From CAZPQN01 sp964588795 (GTDB taxonomy: Bacteria > Fidelibacterota > UBA2242), in contig CAZPQN010000002.1 in NCBI GenBank assembly GCA_964588795.1, positions 55,705 to 119,704 on the forward strand: 64,000 bases of DNA. The letters run 5' to 3'. This document shows, piece after piece, positions 6,938 to 16,800 of this stretch. The translations under genes and the position numbers were made by a program. Positions within the stretch are counted from its first letter, which is position 1, and every line of letters starts with the position of its first letter. The notes under the pieces were generated by a model. It saw only the letters and a program-made list of their open reading frames with translations, was not told where the DNA came from and searched no databases.

Positions 6938-8620
6938 TTAATACATGTCACCCATACCACCACCACCTGGCATCGGCGGTGCTGGCGGTTCCTTTTCCGG
7001 AATTTCCGTGATGACTGCTTCGGTCGTCAGCATCAAACCAGCGATCGAAGCCGCATTTTGCAGAGCAATGCGGGTTACTTTGGTTGGATCGATAATCCCA
7101 GCCTTGTACATGTGGACATACTCTTCTTTATAGGCATCAAATCCGTAATCATCTTTGCCATCTTTTACTTTTTGGACAACGATTGAGGGTTCATGACCGG
7201 CATTTTTCGCGATCTGGCGGAGTGGTCCTTCAAGGGCGCGTTTGACGATCTTGATACCGACAGCCTGATCACCACCAACCTTTATCTTATCCAATGCAGG
7301 TATACATCTGATCAGGGCGACTCCACCACCGGGAACAATGCCTTCCTCGACAGCGGCGCGCGTGGCATGTAGAGCATCTTCGACCAGAGCTTTGATTTCT
7401 TTCATTTCCACTTCGGTCGCGGCTCCAACTTTAAGAACAGCGACACCACCAGAGAGCTTGGCCAGACGTTCCTGCAGTTTTTCCTTATCATAATCAGAAG
7501 TCGTGGTTTCGATCTGGGCTTTGATTTGTTTGATGCGTCCTTTAATCTCATCAATTTTACCAGCGCCTTCCACGATGGTGGTATTGTCTTTATCAATAAC
7601 AATTCGCTTGGCTGATCCTAAATAAGAAATATTGGCATTTTCGAGTTTATAGCCAGCCTCTTCGGAAATCACTTTTCCACCGGTCAGTACGGCGATATCT
7701 TCCAGCATGGCTTTCCGACGATCACCAAATCCAGGGGCCTTGACGGCTGCGACGCGTAAAGTGCCTCGCAGCTTATTGACAATCAGCGTAGCCAGGGCTT
7801 CGCCTTCAACTTCTTCGGCAATGATCAAAAGCGGACGTGCCATCTGGGACACTTTCTCAAGGATGGGCAGCAGGTCTTTCATCCCACTGATCTTTTTATC
7901 GTGGATCAGAATGTAAGGATCTTCGAGCTCGGTCTCCATCTTTTCGGCATTGGTCACGAAATAGGGGGAAATGTAGCCACGATCAAATTGCATCCCTTCG
8001 ACAAGGTCGAGCGAAGTCAGAGCACTTTTGGCCTCTTCAACGGTAATCACGCCTTCTTTGCCGACTTTTTCCATGGCTTCGGCAATCAGTTCACCAATCG
8101 GGACTTCCAAGATGTCCTCTTTACCGGATTCATCCTTAATGAGCCGGCGGACTTTCCGATTATTGGCGGATATGGTGCCTACCTGGGCGATTTCTTCCTT
8201 ACTGTTGGTGACACCTTTGCTCAGGCTTTTGAGCGATTCCACGACGGAAAACACGGCCATATCAATTCCGCGTTTCAAATCCATGGGATCGGCACCGGCG
8301 GTTACGTTTTTAATACCTTCAGCAATAATGGATTGCCCCAGAACGGTGGCAGTGGTCGTACCGTCACCGGCTACATCAGAGGTTTTGGAAGCGACTTCCT
8401 TGACCATCTGGGCACCAATGTTTTCGAGTTTGTCTTTTAATTCGACTTCTTTTGCGACAGTGACTCCATCTTTGGTAATGGTCGGAGCGCCAAATTTTTT
8501 CTCAATAACGACATTGCGCCCTTTGGGCCCCAGAGTCACCTTGACCACGTTCGCCAATTTATCGACACCTTCTCTGAGGGCGGTTCTGGCCTTTATTTCA
8601 TAGTCGATTTGCTTAGCCAT
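6938..8620 (-). CDS. groEL: Chaperonin GroEL (60 kDa)
   Basis: The 560-residue large chaperonin subunit has the ATP-binding signatures TLGPKGRNV (29-37) and DVAGDGTTTATVL (82-94), and GGGVALI in the C-terminal equatorial part. The ATG has an AAGGAG site. The tail ends PGGGGMGDMY rather than a run of GGM repeats. Compared with E. coli GroEL there is an insertion of about 16 residues (about 155-174, reading KVRRLIKDESGKEDILEVP) between ISAN and IGELIAEAM, at the equatorial/intermediate hinge. This explains the extra length. It follows groES by 27 bp and ends at a strong terminator. Confidence 0.98.
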   Translation of the reverse strand: MAKQIDYEIKARTALREGVDKLANVVKVTLGPKGRNVVIEKKFGAPTITKDGVTVAKEVELKDKLENIGAQMVKEVASKTSDVAGDGTTTATVLGQSIIAEGIKNVTAGADPMDLKRGIDMAVFSVVESLKSLSKGVTNSKEEIAQVGTISANNRKVRRLIKDESGKEDILEVPIGELIAEAMEKVGKEGVITVEEAKSALTSLDLVEGMQFDRGYISPYFVTNAEKMETELEDPYILIHDKKISGMKDLLPILEKVSQMARPLLIIAEEVEGEALATLIVNKLRGTLRVAAVKAPGFGDRRKAMLEDIAVLTGGKVISEEAGYKLENANISYLGSAKRIVIDKDNTTIVEGAGKIDEIKGRIKQIKAQIETTTSDYDKEKLQERLAKLSGGVAVLKVGAATEVEMKEIKALVEDALHATRAAVEEGIVPGGGVALIRCIPALDKIKVGGDQAVGIKIVKRALEGPLRQIAKNAGHEPSIVVQKVKDGKDDYGFDAYKEEYVHMYKAGIIDPTKVTRIALQNAASIAGLMLTTEAVITEIPEKEPPAPPMPGGGGMGDMY

Positions 8621-8647
8621 TTCTTTTTATCTCCTTAACTGTTTGGT

Positions 8648-8932
8648 TTAGAGGATCGCGAAAATATCGCTTTCCCGCATGATTAAATGTTCGACCCCGT
8701 TGATTGTTACTTCTGTCCCGGAGTATTTCCCATACAGAACTTTGTCGCCTACTTTTACTTCCAGAGGTATTTTCGTCCCATTATCGGTCACTTTCCCCGG
8801 ACCAACCGCAATGACTTCGCCTTCCTGCGGTTTCTCTTTGGCAGTATCCGGCAAATAGATACCACCGGCAGTTTTCTCCTCCATCACAGAAGGTTTAACG
8901 AGCACACGATCGTGCAAGGGTTTAATTGGCAT
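8648..8932 (-). CDS. groES: Co-chaperonin GroES
   Basis: The 94-residue GroES ring subunit has the usual start (IKPLHDRVLVK), a mobile loop (EEKTAGGIYLPDTAKEKP) and the roof and C-terminal signature (LIMRESDIFAIL). An AAAGGAG site sits 6 nt before the ATG. It is the first gene of the groESL operon. I found no CIRCE (HrcA) repeat in the roughly 200 bp upstream, so heat-shock control, if any, must use another signal. Confidence 0.98.
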   Translation of the reverse strand: MPIKPLHDRVLVKPSVMEEKTAGGIYLPDTAKEKPQEGEVIAVGPGKVTDNGTKIPLEVKVGDKVLYGKYSGTEVTINGVEHLIMRESDIFAIL

Positions 8933-9146
8933 TTCATGCTCCTTTCATTTTGTTATTAATTTTTTCACGAATTTGCATCATCAGATCAACCTCACGTACT
9001 CAAAAAACGCTGTCCCAATTTACAAATGACGTGCCAGCTCAGGCATAGGACATAAAGGCAGATTGGCTCGACTCTCATTCAATCAATCAGCATCTTTCGA
9101 TTAAACATCGGATTGTAGATTTCCTATTTCTTTTGTATGCTTGGAT

Positions 9147-9932
9147 ATGTTTCTGGTAGAATTCGGGTATTTCATAGTCGGTTTAATGGCGGGGGTTCTT
9201 TCCGGCATGTTTGGTATCGGAGGAGGAATCGTCATTGTACCTGCTCTACTTATCTTTTCTCATTTAAATCAGACCGTGGCTAATGGTACCTCCCTCGCGG
9301 CTTTATTGTTGCCAGTCGGAATCCTCGCGGTCATTGAGTATTACAAACAAAGATTAATCGACGTCCGCGGAGCTTTTTTAATCGGACTGGGTATCAGCGC
9401 TGGGATCATAATCGGAAGCGAAACTGCCCTTTTTCTACCGGGAAGTATACTTCGCAAACTATATGCTCTTTTTCTGTTATACATGGACTATCAGTTCCTC
9501 GACGTCCCGACACTATTAAAGAAAAAACGCAAAATGCAGTCACCTGTCAAAGAAGATGATCGCCTGGCAGTCCGACCTGTAAAAGTCCCCCAGGCACTTC
9601 TGATTGGTCTACTGGCGGGACTACTGGCGGGTCTATTCGGAATAGGCGGCGGCATAGTAATTGTCCCGCTACTTTTCTCAATTTTCAAATATCCATACCA
9701 AAAAGCGGTGGGCACATCTTTATGCGCCCTATTATTACCAGTTGGATTACCGGGTGTAATGATTTATCATCAAGCCGGAGCAATGAATTTCAAAATCGCC
9801 GTACTGATCGGTCTGGGTTTGACAGTCGGAGCGTTAGGCGGAGCAAAGCTAGCCCTCAATATACCCGCCGACCGCGTGCAAAGACTGTACGGTTTATTTT
9901 TACTGTATGTCGTGGTGTATTTAATAATTTAA
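9147..9932 (+). CDS. TauE/SafE-family permease
   Basis: An integral membrane protein of about 261 residues built from two homologous halves. Each opens with the same motif, GMFGIGGGIVIVPALL near 20 and GLFGIGGGIVIVPLLF near 155, followed by GTSLAALLLPVG and GTSLCALLLPVG. Tandem duplication and about seven or eight hydrophobic helices are typical of TauE/SafE (DUF81) exporters of sulfite, sulfoacetate or other organosulfur anions. Substrate cannot be told. ATG 9147 is chosen; TTG 9141 in frame is an alternative and neither has a clear ribosome-binding site. It stands alone, diverging from groES and converging on rplS with only 17 bp between. Confidence 0.88.
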   Translation: MFLVEFGYFIVGLMAGVLSGMFGIGGGIVIVPALLIFSHLNQTVANGTSLAALLLPVGILAVIEYYKQRLIDVRGAFLIGLGISAGIIIGSETALFLPGSILRKLYALFLLYMDYQFLDVPTLLKKKRKMQSPVKEDDRLAVRPVKVPQALLIGLLAGLLAGLFGIGGGIVIVPLLFSIFKYPYQKAVGTSLCALLLPVGLPGVMIYHQAGAMNFKIAVLIGLGLTVGALGGAKLALNIPADRVQRLYGLFLLYVVVYLII

Positions 9933-9949
9933 ATCTCGCCGAACCCAAA

Positions 9950-10297
9950 CTACTGCAGGTTCTCATCCTTGATTTTGGCGGCTTTACCCTTGAGGTTGCG
10001 CAGGTAGTATAGTTTCGCCCGTCGGACTCGCCCTACCGAGATACGTTCGATTTTAGAGACTTTGGGTGAATGCAAGGGAAATACTCGCTCGACGCCAATA
10101 CCATTGGAGATTTTCCGGACAGTAAAAGTTGCTCCGACTCCACTGCCTCGTCTGGCAATCACGACTCCTTGGAAAACCTGATTTCTTTCCTTGTCTCCTT
10201 CAATGATTTTTACTTCGACCGCGACGGTGTCACCCGGTTTAAAATCCGGTATTTCATTTTTCAATTGATCAGCTACTGCTGTGTCAAGCTTATTCAT
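9950..10297 (-). CDS. rplS: Large ribosomal subunit protein bL19
   Basis: The 115-residue ribosomal protein contains the family core (FKPGDTVAVEVKIIEGDKER, QVFQGVVIARRG) and the C-terminal basic segment VGRVRRAKLYYLRNLKGKAA. It helps form the 30S-50S interface. Its ATG follows the trmD stop codon with no gap, so translation is likely coupled. It is the last gene of the ffh-rpsP-khpA-rimM-trmD-rplS operon. Confidence 0.98.
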   Translation of the reverse strand: MNKLDTAVADQLKNEIPDFKPGDTVAVEVKIIEGDKERNQVFQGVVIARRGSGVGATFTVRKISNGIGVERVFPLHSPKVSKIERISVGRVRRAKLYYLRNLKGKAAKIKDENLQ

Positions 10298-11005
10298 TCA
10301 AACCTCCATTTCGGCTATGTTGATCTTTTTCAATAAATCGGTGCGGCGTTCTCGGGTACGCTCTATACGCTGTGTGCGACGCCATTCTTTAATTTCGGCA
10401 TGATTCCCTGATAACAAGACTTCTGGTACATTTTTACGGCGATAAGTCCGGGGTTTGGTGTACAGTGGGCCTTCCAGTAAATTATCCGCCAGGGAATCGC
10501 TGGCCGCGGATTCATAAGAATGCAAAACACCCGGGACATGGCGTATAATGGCATCAATCATCAACAACGCGGGGAGTTCTCCACCGGTGACCACGTAATC
10601 GCCAATACTGATTTCATCCGTAACGAGATTGGCAATAACCCGTTCATCCACTCCTTTATAATGACCACAGAAAAACGTCAGGCTGGCATGCTGAGCCAAT
10701 CTGAGCGCCAGCGTATGACTAAACAGCATCCCTTGCGGAGAGGGAAAAATCACACGCGGTGACTTTTCACCCGCGACCTTTTTAATTCTGTCAAAGGCAC
10801 GGAAAAATGGCTCCGGCTTGAGAACCATTCCCGCCCCTCCACCGAAAGGTTTATCATCTATCTGCTTATGTTTGTCCCGAGTGAAATCACGCAGGTTCCA
10901 GACCAGATATTCGACACAACCCTTCTCTGCGGCTTTGCGATACATCGTTTCACTCAGGCAGGCCTGAATTATCCCCGGAAAGGCGGTAACGATAAAAATT
11001 TTCAT
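10298..11005 (-). CDS. trmD: tRNA (guanine-37-N1)-methyltransferase TrmD
   Basis: The 235-residue SPOUT-fold enzyme methylates G37 of tRNAs to prevent +1 frameshifting. Visible signatures are DDKPFGGGAGMVLKPEP (about 50-66), FFCGHYKGVDERV, and the trefoil-knot SAM site SIGDYVVTGGELPAL (about 132-146), followed by a C-terminal tRNA-binding domain (PEVLLSGNHAEIKEWR). The gene overlaps rimM by 4 bp and abuts rplS, the standard bacterial order. Confidence 0.98.
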   Translation of the reverse strand: MKIFIVTAFPGIIQACLSETMYRKAAEKGCVEYLVWNLRDFTRDKHKQIDDKPFGGGAGMVLKPEPFFRAFDRIKKVAGEKSPRVIFPSPQGMLFSHTLALRLAQHASLTFFCGHYKGVDERVIANLVTDEISIGDYVVTGGELPALLMIDAIIRHVPGVLHSYESAASDSLADNLLEGPLYTKPRTYRRKNVPEVLLSGNHAEIKEWRRTQRIERTRERRTDLLKKINIAEMEV

Positions 11006-11520
11006 TCGGGGAGCAGACCTTCCACTTCCTTAAGGTAAAGAATGCGTTTGGCATGGTCTACCGATTCGAGCAATTCAGGCACAGCGGGAATCAGAACTTC
11101 CTTACCCGCAATATTGACGACATACTGTTTTTGTGCTTGATTGCCAGTAACAGCGACTATTTGACCAGATCGTTCTTTGCATCCGGGCATTTGGACCATG
11201 TAATTTAAAAATTCGAACGGGGAGGCAGTTCGCTTCTGCGGTCGCTTGACGAACACCTGTAAACCCTTTAAATACGCGGCTTGGGCCGGAGAGTTAATTG
11301 CTTCTAATTGAAGAAACAGCCTGGTATTGACCCACTGCCGGGATTTCACGATCCAACGTTGTGCCTGTACAGCATTTTCTCCCAACCATACGGTGTTTAA
11401 TCGGAGTAACTCATCTTGTCCGATAATTGCGCTGACCTTCAATTCACCTTTGAGGCCGCGCCAGCCGGTGATGGTGCCAATTAAAAACAGAGAAGTGGGT
11501 TTATGCCGCATCTTATTCAA
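11002..11520 (-). CDS. rimM: 16S rRNA processing/maturation factor RimM
   Basis: A 172-residue two-domain protein. The N-terminal RimM barrel begins LFLIGTITGWRGLKGELKV, and a C-terminal PRC barrel (about 100-172) ends in the usual hydrophobic pattern VLIPAVPELLESVDHAKR. RimM binds S19 and helps mature the 30S head. The GxRGLKGE motif and the position between khpA and trmD, with overlaps at both ends (8 and 4 bp), make the assignment secure. Confidence 0.95.
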   Translation of the reverse strand: MNKMRHKPTSLFLIGTITGWRGLKGELKVSAIIGQDELLRLNTVWLGENAVQAQRWIVKSRQWVNTRLFLQLEAINSPAQAAYLKGLQVFVKRPQKRTASPFEFLNYMVQMPGCKERSGQIVAVTGNQAQKQYVVNIAGKEVLIPAVPELLESVDHAKRILYLKEVEGLLPE

Positions 11521-11746
11521 TGATTTCTAGGATTGCTCTCTTCTGACCTTGTTTGACAGAAATGGCCGTGATCAGCGTCCGCAAGGCCTGGGCGGTATGC
11601 CCCCGTTTACCAATTACCTTGCCCAAATCACCTTCTTTGACCTTCAATTCCAAAATGATCGTTTTTTCACTGTCAATTTGCGTCACGTGGACATCTTCAG
11701 GGTGATCCACCAACTTTTTCACGATTGATTCGACGAACTCTTTCAT
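11513..11746 (-). CDS. khpA: KH-domain RNA-binding protein KhpA
   Basis: This 77-residue single KH-domain protein carries the RNA-binding GxxG loop in VIGKRGHTAQALRTLI (about 43-58). The family binds RNA, often with KhpB/Jag, and affects cell division and translation in Firmicutes. The conserved place between rpsP and rimM matches. The C-terminus overlaps the rimM start. Confidence 0.93.
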   Translation of the reverse strand: MKEFVESIVKKLVDHPEDVHVTQIDSEKTIILELKVKEGDLGKVIGKRGHTAQALRTLITAISVKQGQKRAILEIIE

Positions 11747-11846
11747 GACTTTTTCTCCTTATTTCTGCTGCCATTTTGTATTTTGAAAAAAGCTCGTGTT
11801 AATCAATGATTGTACAATCAAATTCTTTGATAAGTAAAAACCTGGA

Positions 11847-12293
11847 TCAGTCGCTGTTATCAGAATTAGGTTGGCTCGGTTCGCCCGGTTCATCTGGAGT
11901 ACTCTCCGGGACAATTGGTTCAGCTGTACCGGATTTTTCGATGGATTCCTTTGGAACCTGGGGCGCGTGCATCTTTTTAGCCATTTCCCATTTCTGTATC
12001 TCAATGTTGCGGGTTTGCTCGCTGACTTTATTGCGAATCAAATGATATTCCAGCGCAATACCTGCCTTCTGCAGTAGATTAAAAACGGTTTCTGTGGGAA
12101 CCGCACCCTGATCTAACCATTTGGCTATTTTTTCTTTCTCAAGCTGCACGGTGGCGGGCTTGGTCAGGGGATCATAATAACCCAACTTATCGAGATATCG
12201 TCCATCACGACGACTTCTTGAATCAATCGCGACAATACGATAAAACGGTTTTTTCTTTCTTCCTAGTCGAAGCAATCTGATTTTTACTGCCAC
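11847..12293 (-). CDS. rpsP: Small ribosomal subunit protein bS16 with extended tail
   Basis: The first 80 or so residues are canonical bS16 (MAVKIRLLRLGRKKKPFYRI, DSRSRRDGRYLDKLGYYDP, GAVPTETVFNLL). They are followed by about 68 extra residues, charged and then rich in Pro, Glu, Ser and Asp, to a total of 148. Acidic or proline-rich extensions of bS16 occur in FCB bacteria. The start is GTG 12293, supported by an AAAGGAG site; there is no in-frame ATG at that point. An unassigned gap of about 100 bp separates it from khpA. Confidence 0.96.
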   Translation of the reverse strand: MAVKIRLLRLGRKKKPFYRIVAIDSRSRRDGRYLDKLGYYDPLTKPATVQLEKEKIAKWLDQGAVPTETVFNLLQKAGIALEYHLIRNKVSEQTRNIEIQKWEMAKKMHAPQVPKESIEKSGTAEPIVPESTPDEPGEPSQPNSDNSD

Positions 12294-12317
12294 GCAATTT
12301 CTCCTTTAGTTATTTCC

Positions 12318-13637
12318 TTAAAACGATATCGATGCTAAATTTTTAGGAATTTTAAATTTCCCCATTTGGCGTGTCATATTGACAATCTGCCAGTACTGAT
12401 TGAGAACGCGGTTGACATCCTGCGGAGTTGTTCCGCTGCCCCGCGCAATACGCCGACGTCGGCTACCATTGAGAATCCCGGGATTGTTACGTTCTTCCAA
12501 CGTCATGGACTGAATAATTGCTTCTGTTTTTTTTAATAATTTTTTATCGGGGGTGGTTTGATACAATCGTGTTCGCAAAACATGTGGTAGCATATTCAAA
12601 ATCGAATCCATTGACCCAATTTTCTCTACCTGCCTAATTTGGATCAGAAAATCCTGCAGAGTAAAATTTTCTTTCCGTATTTTTTGTTCAATCTTGCTGG
12701 CCTGTTCCAAGTCAACGGATTCCTGGATTTTCTCGACTAGGGTGACAATGTCCCCCATTCCTAATATCCGGTTGGCAATCCGCTCAGGGTCAAACGCCTC
12801 CAAATCGCCTGGTTTCTCCCCTTTTCCGATAAACATTATCGGTTTCCTTATTGCCTGGACCATCGATAATGCGGCACCACCCCGTGCATCGCTGTCCATT
12901 TTGGTAAGTAGAATACCGGTCAAATCCAACAAATGCTCAAATGCTTCGGCAGTCTGGACGGCATCCTGACCCGTCATGGCATCCACGACCAGTAATATAT
13001 TCTGCGGATGGACGAGTGTCTTGAGCATTTTTAACTCGTCCATCATTTTTTCATCAATATGCAGACGTCCGGCGGTATCAATGATCAACGTATCAAGATG
13101 CTTATGGCGCGCATATTTGATCGCACAACTAACCCTCTCACTGACCGCCGCTTGCTCGCAGTAGACTGGGATATTCAGCTGTCGTCCCAGGATCTTTAAT
13201 TGCTCTTCGGCGGCTGGCCGGTAAATATCAGCCGGAACAAGTAAAGGATGTTGATTTCGACGATTAAGATAAGCGGCCAGTTTGGCGGCCGTGGTGGTTT
13301 TTCCACTGCCCTGCAAACCGACCAACATAATAACCGTCGGAGGAAAAGTCGCGATATTAAGTTCCTTCTTCTGCGAACCCAGCAAGGCAACCAGCTCATC
13401 ATTGATGATTTTGACCATCAATTGCCCCGGGGCCAGGCTGTTACTAAACCGCACTCCCAGGGACTTAGTTTTAACAGACTGAATAAAATTCTTTACGACT
13501 TTATAGTTGACATCAGCGGATAGCAGAACTCGTTGCACTTGACGGAGAGTATCACTAATGTTTCCTTCAGTGATTTTACCTTCTCCACGTAATGTCCTTA
13601 ATATCGTTCCGAATCCGTTTTGTAAGTGCTCAAACAT
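12318..13637 (-). CDS. ffh: Signal recognition particle GTPase Ffh
   Basis: A 439-residue SRP54 protein. After an N-terminal helical bundle, the G domain shows the P-loop GLQGSGKTTTAAKLA (about 107-121), DTAGRLHID (G3), TKMD (G4) and GKGEKPGDLEAF. The C-terminal M domain has the 4.5S-RNA binding signature SRRRRIARGSG and some methionine-rich helices. It targets nascent inner-membrane proteins to FtsY/SecYEG. First gene of the rpsP-trmD operon. The 227 bp upstream, shared with porU, must hold both promoters, but I see no convincing -35/-10 pair. Confidence 0.98.
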   Translation of the reverse strand: MFEHLQNGFGTILRTLRGEGKITEGNISDTLRQVQRVLLSADVNYKVVKNFIQSVKTKSLGVRFSNSLAPGQLMVKIINDELVALLGSQKKELNIATFPPTVIMLVGLQGSGKTTTAAKLAAYLNRRNQHPLLVPADIYRPAAEEQLKILGRQLNIPVYCEQAAVSERVSCAIKYARHKHLDTLIIDTAGRLHIDEKMMDELKMLKTLVHPQNILLVVDAMTGQDAVQTAEAFEHLLDLTGILLTKMDSDARGGAALSMVQAIRKPIMFIGKGEKPGDLEAFDPERIANRILGMGDIVTLVEKIQESVDLEQASKIEQKIRKENFTLQDFLIQIRQVEKIGSMDSILNMLPHVLRTRLYQTTPDKKLLKKTEAIIQSMTLEERNNPGILNGSRRRRIARGSGTTPQDVNRVLNQYWQIVNMTRQMGKFKIPKNLASISF

Positions 13638-13864
13638 TTACTGTCTCATAACCATTTTAGCGTATAAATTTACTCCACAAGGCGACCTTATGCAAGAAAT
13701 TATCTCGGTAAAAACCCTTAATCAGAAGAGTCTTCTTCGCCCTCCAAAACGCGGCCGGTATGCTGACGGGAACCAAATGACAATGGGCAATTTGAAGTAA
13801 TAGGTAACTTGACAGTCGATTGCATAAGGTTCCGAGACGATGTAAATTTCCCGTCGTTTACAGC

Positions 13865-16800
13865 ATGATTAAATTAAAAACAGTCACTCCTTTGTTTATC
13901 GCGGTTATTTGGGCTTGCGCCCTCAGCGGAGCAGAAGCAATCCGTTTAAACATTATTGAAGAGACACTTTCATCGCTGCAGTTGGAAATCGATTTACCAG
14001 ATCAATTTGAATGGCGGGCGGCTGACCGCTATCCGCAATTCGAGAGTACGATGATCCTTGGAGAATCCAGTAGTGAACGTTTGAGTAACCGTTTTTATAT
14101 TCCTTATTTTGAATGGAAAATCGCTCTGCCGGATACAGTAAAACCAGAGATTCGGATTATTTCTTCGCAATTCCGAACGTACCAGCTATCACGGTCAATC
14201 AATCCGGCAGATATGCATCTTATTAATCAACGCCCGCTTGCTGCAGTTACTGAAGTCGGCTTCCAAAGAGACATTCCAACGGGCATCCTGCGTATATATC
14301 CCCTCCGTGCTTCGCTTTCAGCCCGGGAAATGCAAATTTTATCCAAAATCGAAATCCGGTTGATCATACGTAACTCAGACAGCCAAGGTAAATTGTCGAA
14401 TCCACCATCACCAAATGCAGTTCATCTTAATGCTCGATCGGCATCCGTTTGGAGACGACCACTTTCCAAACGGGTGTCCAAAGCGGCTCTACCTCCCACG
14501 GGCAAATGGCTGAAATTATCGGTAGCGAGCGACGGTTTATATTATCTTACTGCACAGGATGTGGAAGCGGCGGGTATCTCGGCCGCCAATCTCGATACGA
14601 ATTGCCTGTTCATTTTTTCGAATGCGACCGGCGGTCGTGAACAGTCAGCAACCCCTGGACTGGAAGTGCCGAATAACTTAGTCGAAAACAGTCGTCTGAT
14701 CTTAGGCGACCGTGACCGGTACTTTGAAATCGGCGACACTCTGATTTTCTACGGACGGGCCACCAGCGGTGTGGAAGCTAACTCGCAGGGCAGACTTTAT
14801 TTCAACCGTAATGCCTACGCCAAAACCAATTTTTACTGGCTTCTAATTGCCGATACACCGGGTACACCGAAGTCGATGCTACTTTTTCCTTCTCAGAGTA
14901 CCACTCCTACCGCGACTGCCAACTCCACCGAATGTCTCGAACGCCACGAGCAGGAACTGGTCAATTTTTTACATTCAGGAAAATCCTGGTATGGCGAAAA
15001 ATTTGCCGGCTCTGGTAGCAATGTCACTCTTTTAAAAAATATGCCAACGTCGCAGAGTAGCAATTACCCGACGATGTTAACTATTAAGGTCAGAGGAGCG
15101 ACCAGCGATAATGTGTCTCACTCCTACAAACTATACATTAATAGCTCATCGGAGGCCATTGCCAACTGGTCAAGTAGTGAATTTTACAGCGCTACTCGCT
15201 CGGTCTCGACAAATTTACGTCCAGGTCCGAATCTGCTCCGTATTAATTATACCGCGTCACAGTCAGCGGCGAATGCTTATCTGGATTATATTGATTTCAG
15301 CTTTACCAGTCCTTTGGACGCAGGCAGCCTGCCATTTCGATTCTGGGCTCCGTCAGGCAATGGCAATTACCGATTTCAGATCCGGCAAATTGGTACAAGC
15401 CGTCCCTTAATTTTTGATATTACGGATTTCGCGAGTGTCGCGGTTCAAAATTATAGTATTAATTCCGATTCAGCATCATTCACCCGAACGATCGAGTCAA
15501 GTCATCGTTTGCAGTTCCTGATCGTCGCTCGCAGTGATTTTCAAAAACCAGACAAAATCGAATCACTCGCACCGGAATGGAACCTGATCCGCGATCCCGG
15601 TAATGGAGCTCAGTATGTGATAATCACGAACGAGAGCCTGCTTCCCACCGCTCAAAGCTTGGCGGATCTTTATTCAAACGAACTGCGTCCTGCCGACCGC
15701 CTCTCCACAAAAGTGGTCACCCAAAATCAAATCCTGCGGGAGTTTACTGGTGACGTAACCGATCCGCACGCGATTCGATATTTTTTAAAATACGCTCTTA
15801 CTAATTGGGTGGTCGCTCCCGAATACGTATTGCTTTTCGGTGACGGAACCTATGATTACCGCGGTCTCGAATCCACCACTGGAAATCTTGTCATGACTTA
15901 TCAGATCGAGCCGGATTACGAGTCAGGTGACGGTTACAGCTCTTATGTTTCAGATGCACGGTTTGTCTATTTAATGGGAACTGATCGCCTGATGGATATG
16001 GCCATCGGTCGCCTGAATGTGCGTAATCTGGCCGAAGCCAACGCCGTCACGCAGAAAATCCGCCAGTATCTCACTGAACCAGAGTATGGCGATTGGCGGA
16101 GCAAAGTTACGCTGGTTGCCGATGATCCTCAACGTCCGCTTAACGATGAGCAGTATCATCTGAGTGATACCGAAAACTATTTAGTCAAGTACCTGGCCAA
16201 ATCTCTGGTCGTTAATAAACTTTATCTGCTGGAGTATCCGGAAGTGCAGGATGCTTCGAGCTATGGAGTTAAAAAACCAGCGGCGACTGAAGCCATTCTG
16301 AAGCAACTGGAGACCGGTACAACAATCATCAATTACCTCGGTCATGGCAGTCCCAGTGTCTGGGCTCAGGAATATGTCCTGGTCAAGGATCGTGATATTG
16401 GCAAAATAAAAACCGGTGGCAAATTGCCTTTCTGGATTGCCGGAACCTGCAGTTGGGGTCAGTTCGATGAAATTAACACCGAATGCATGCCTGAAGCCCT
16501 GATCAGAAAGGCCGCTGATGGAGGCATTGCGGCCCTGGCGGGTTCCCGTCCAACCTATGGAAGTGCTAATCGTGCATTTATCAGTCAACTTTTTCAACGT
16601 TGGTTTGCAAATGGAAAAATCAACCGTTATCGCCTTGGCGATTTAATAATGAGTATCTTTAACGGGCAGAATGAGAATACGGAAAAATATATCCTTTTTA
16701 GTGATCCTGCGCTTTATCTCGCCCTGCCTTACGAATTTTCCTCACTTGACAAAATGCCCTCCGATACACTCCCGGCGATGACCAACGTACTGGTCACTGG

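Noticed and set aside
7901..8603. Two long plus-strand frames (179 and 191 codons) inside groEL
   Set aside because: Antisense shadows of groEL, with no ribosome-binding site and composition dictated by groEL codons.
8933..9146. CIRCE (HrcA) operator upstream of groES
   Set aside because: No TTAGCACTC-N9-GAGTGCTAA or near match in the region.
13638..13864. Promoter pair for ffh and porU using TTGACA at about 13810
   Set aside because: TTGACA is present but no acceptable -10 lies 16-18 bp downstream, so it was not annotated.
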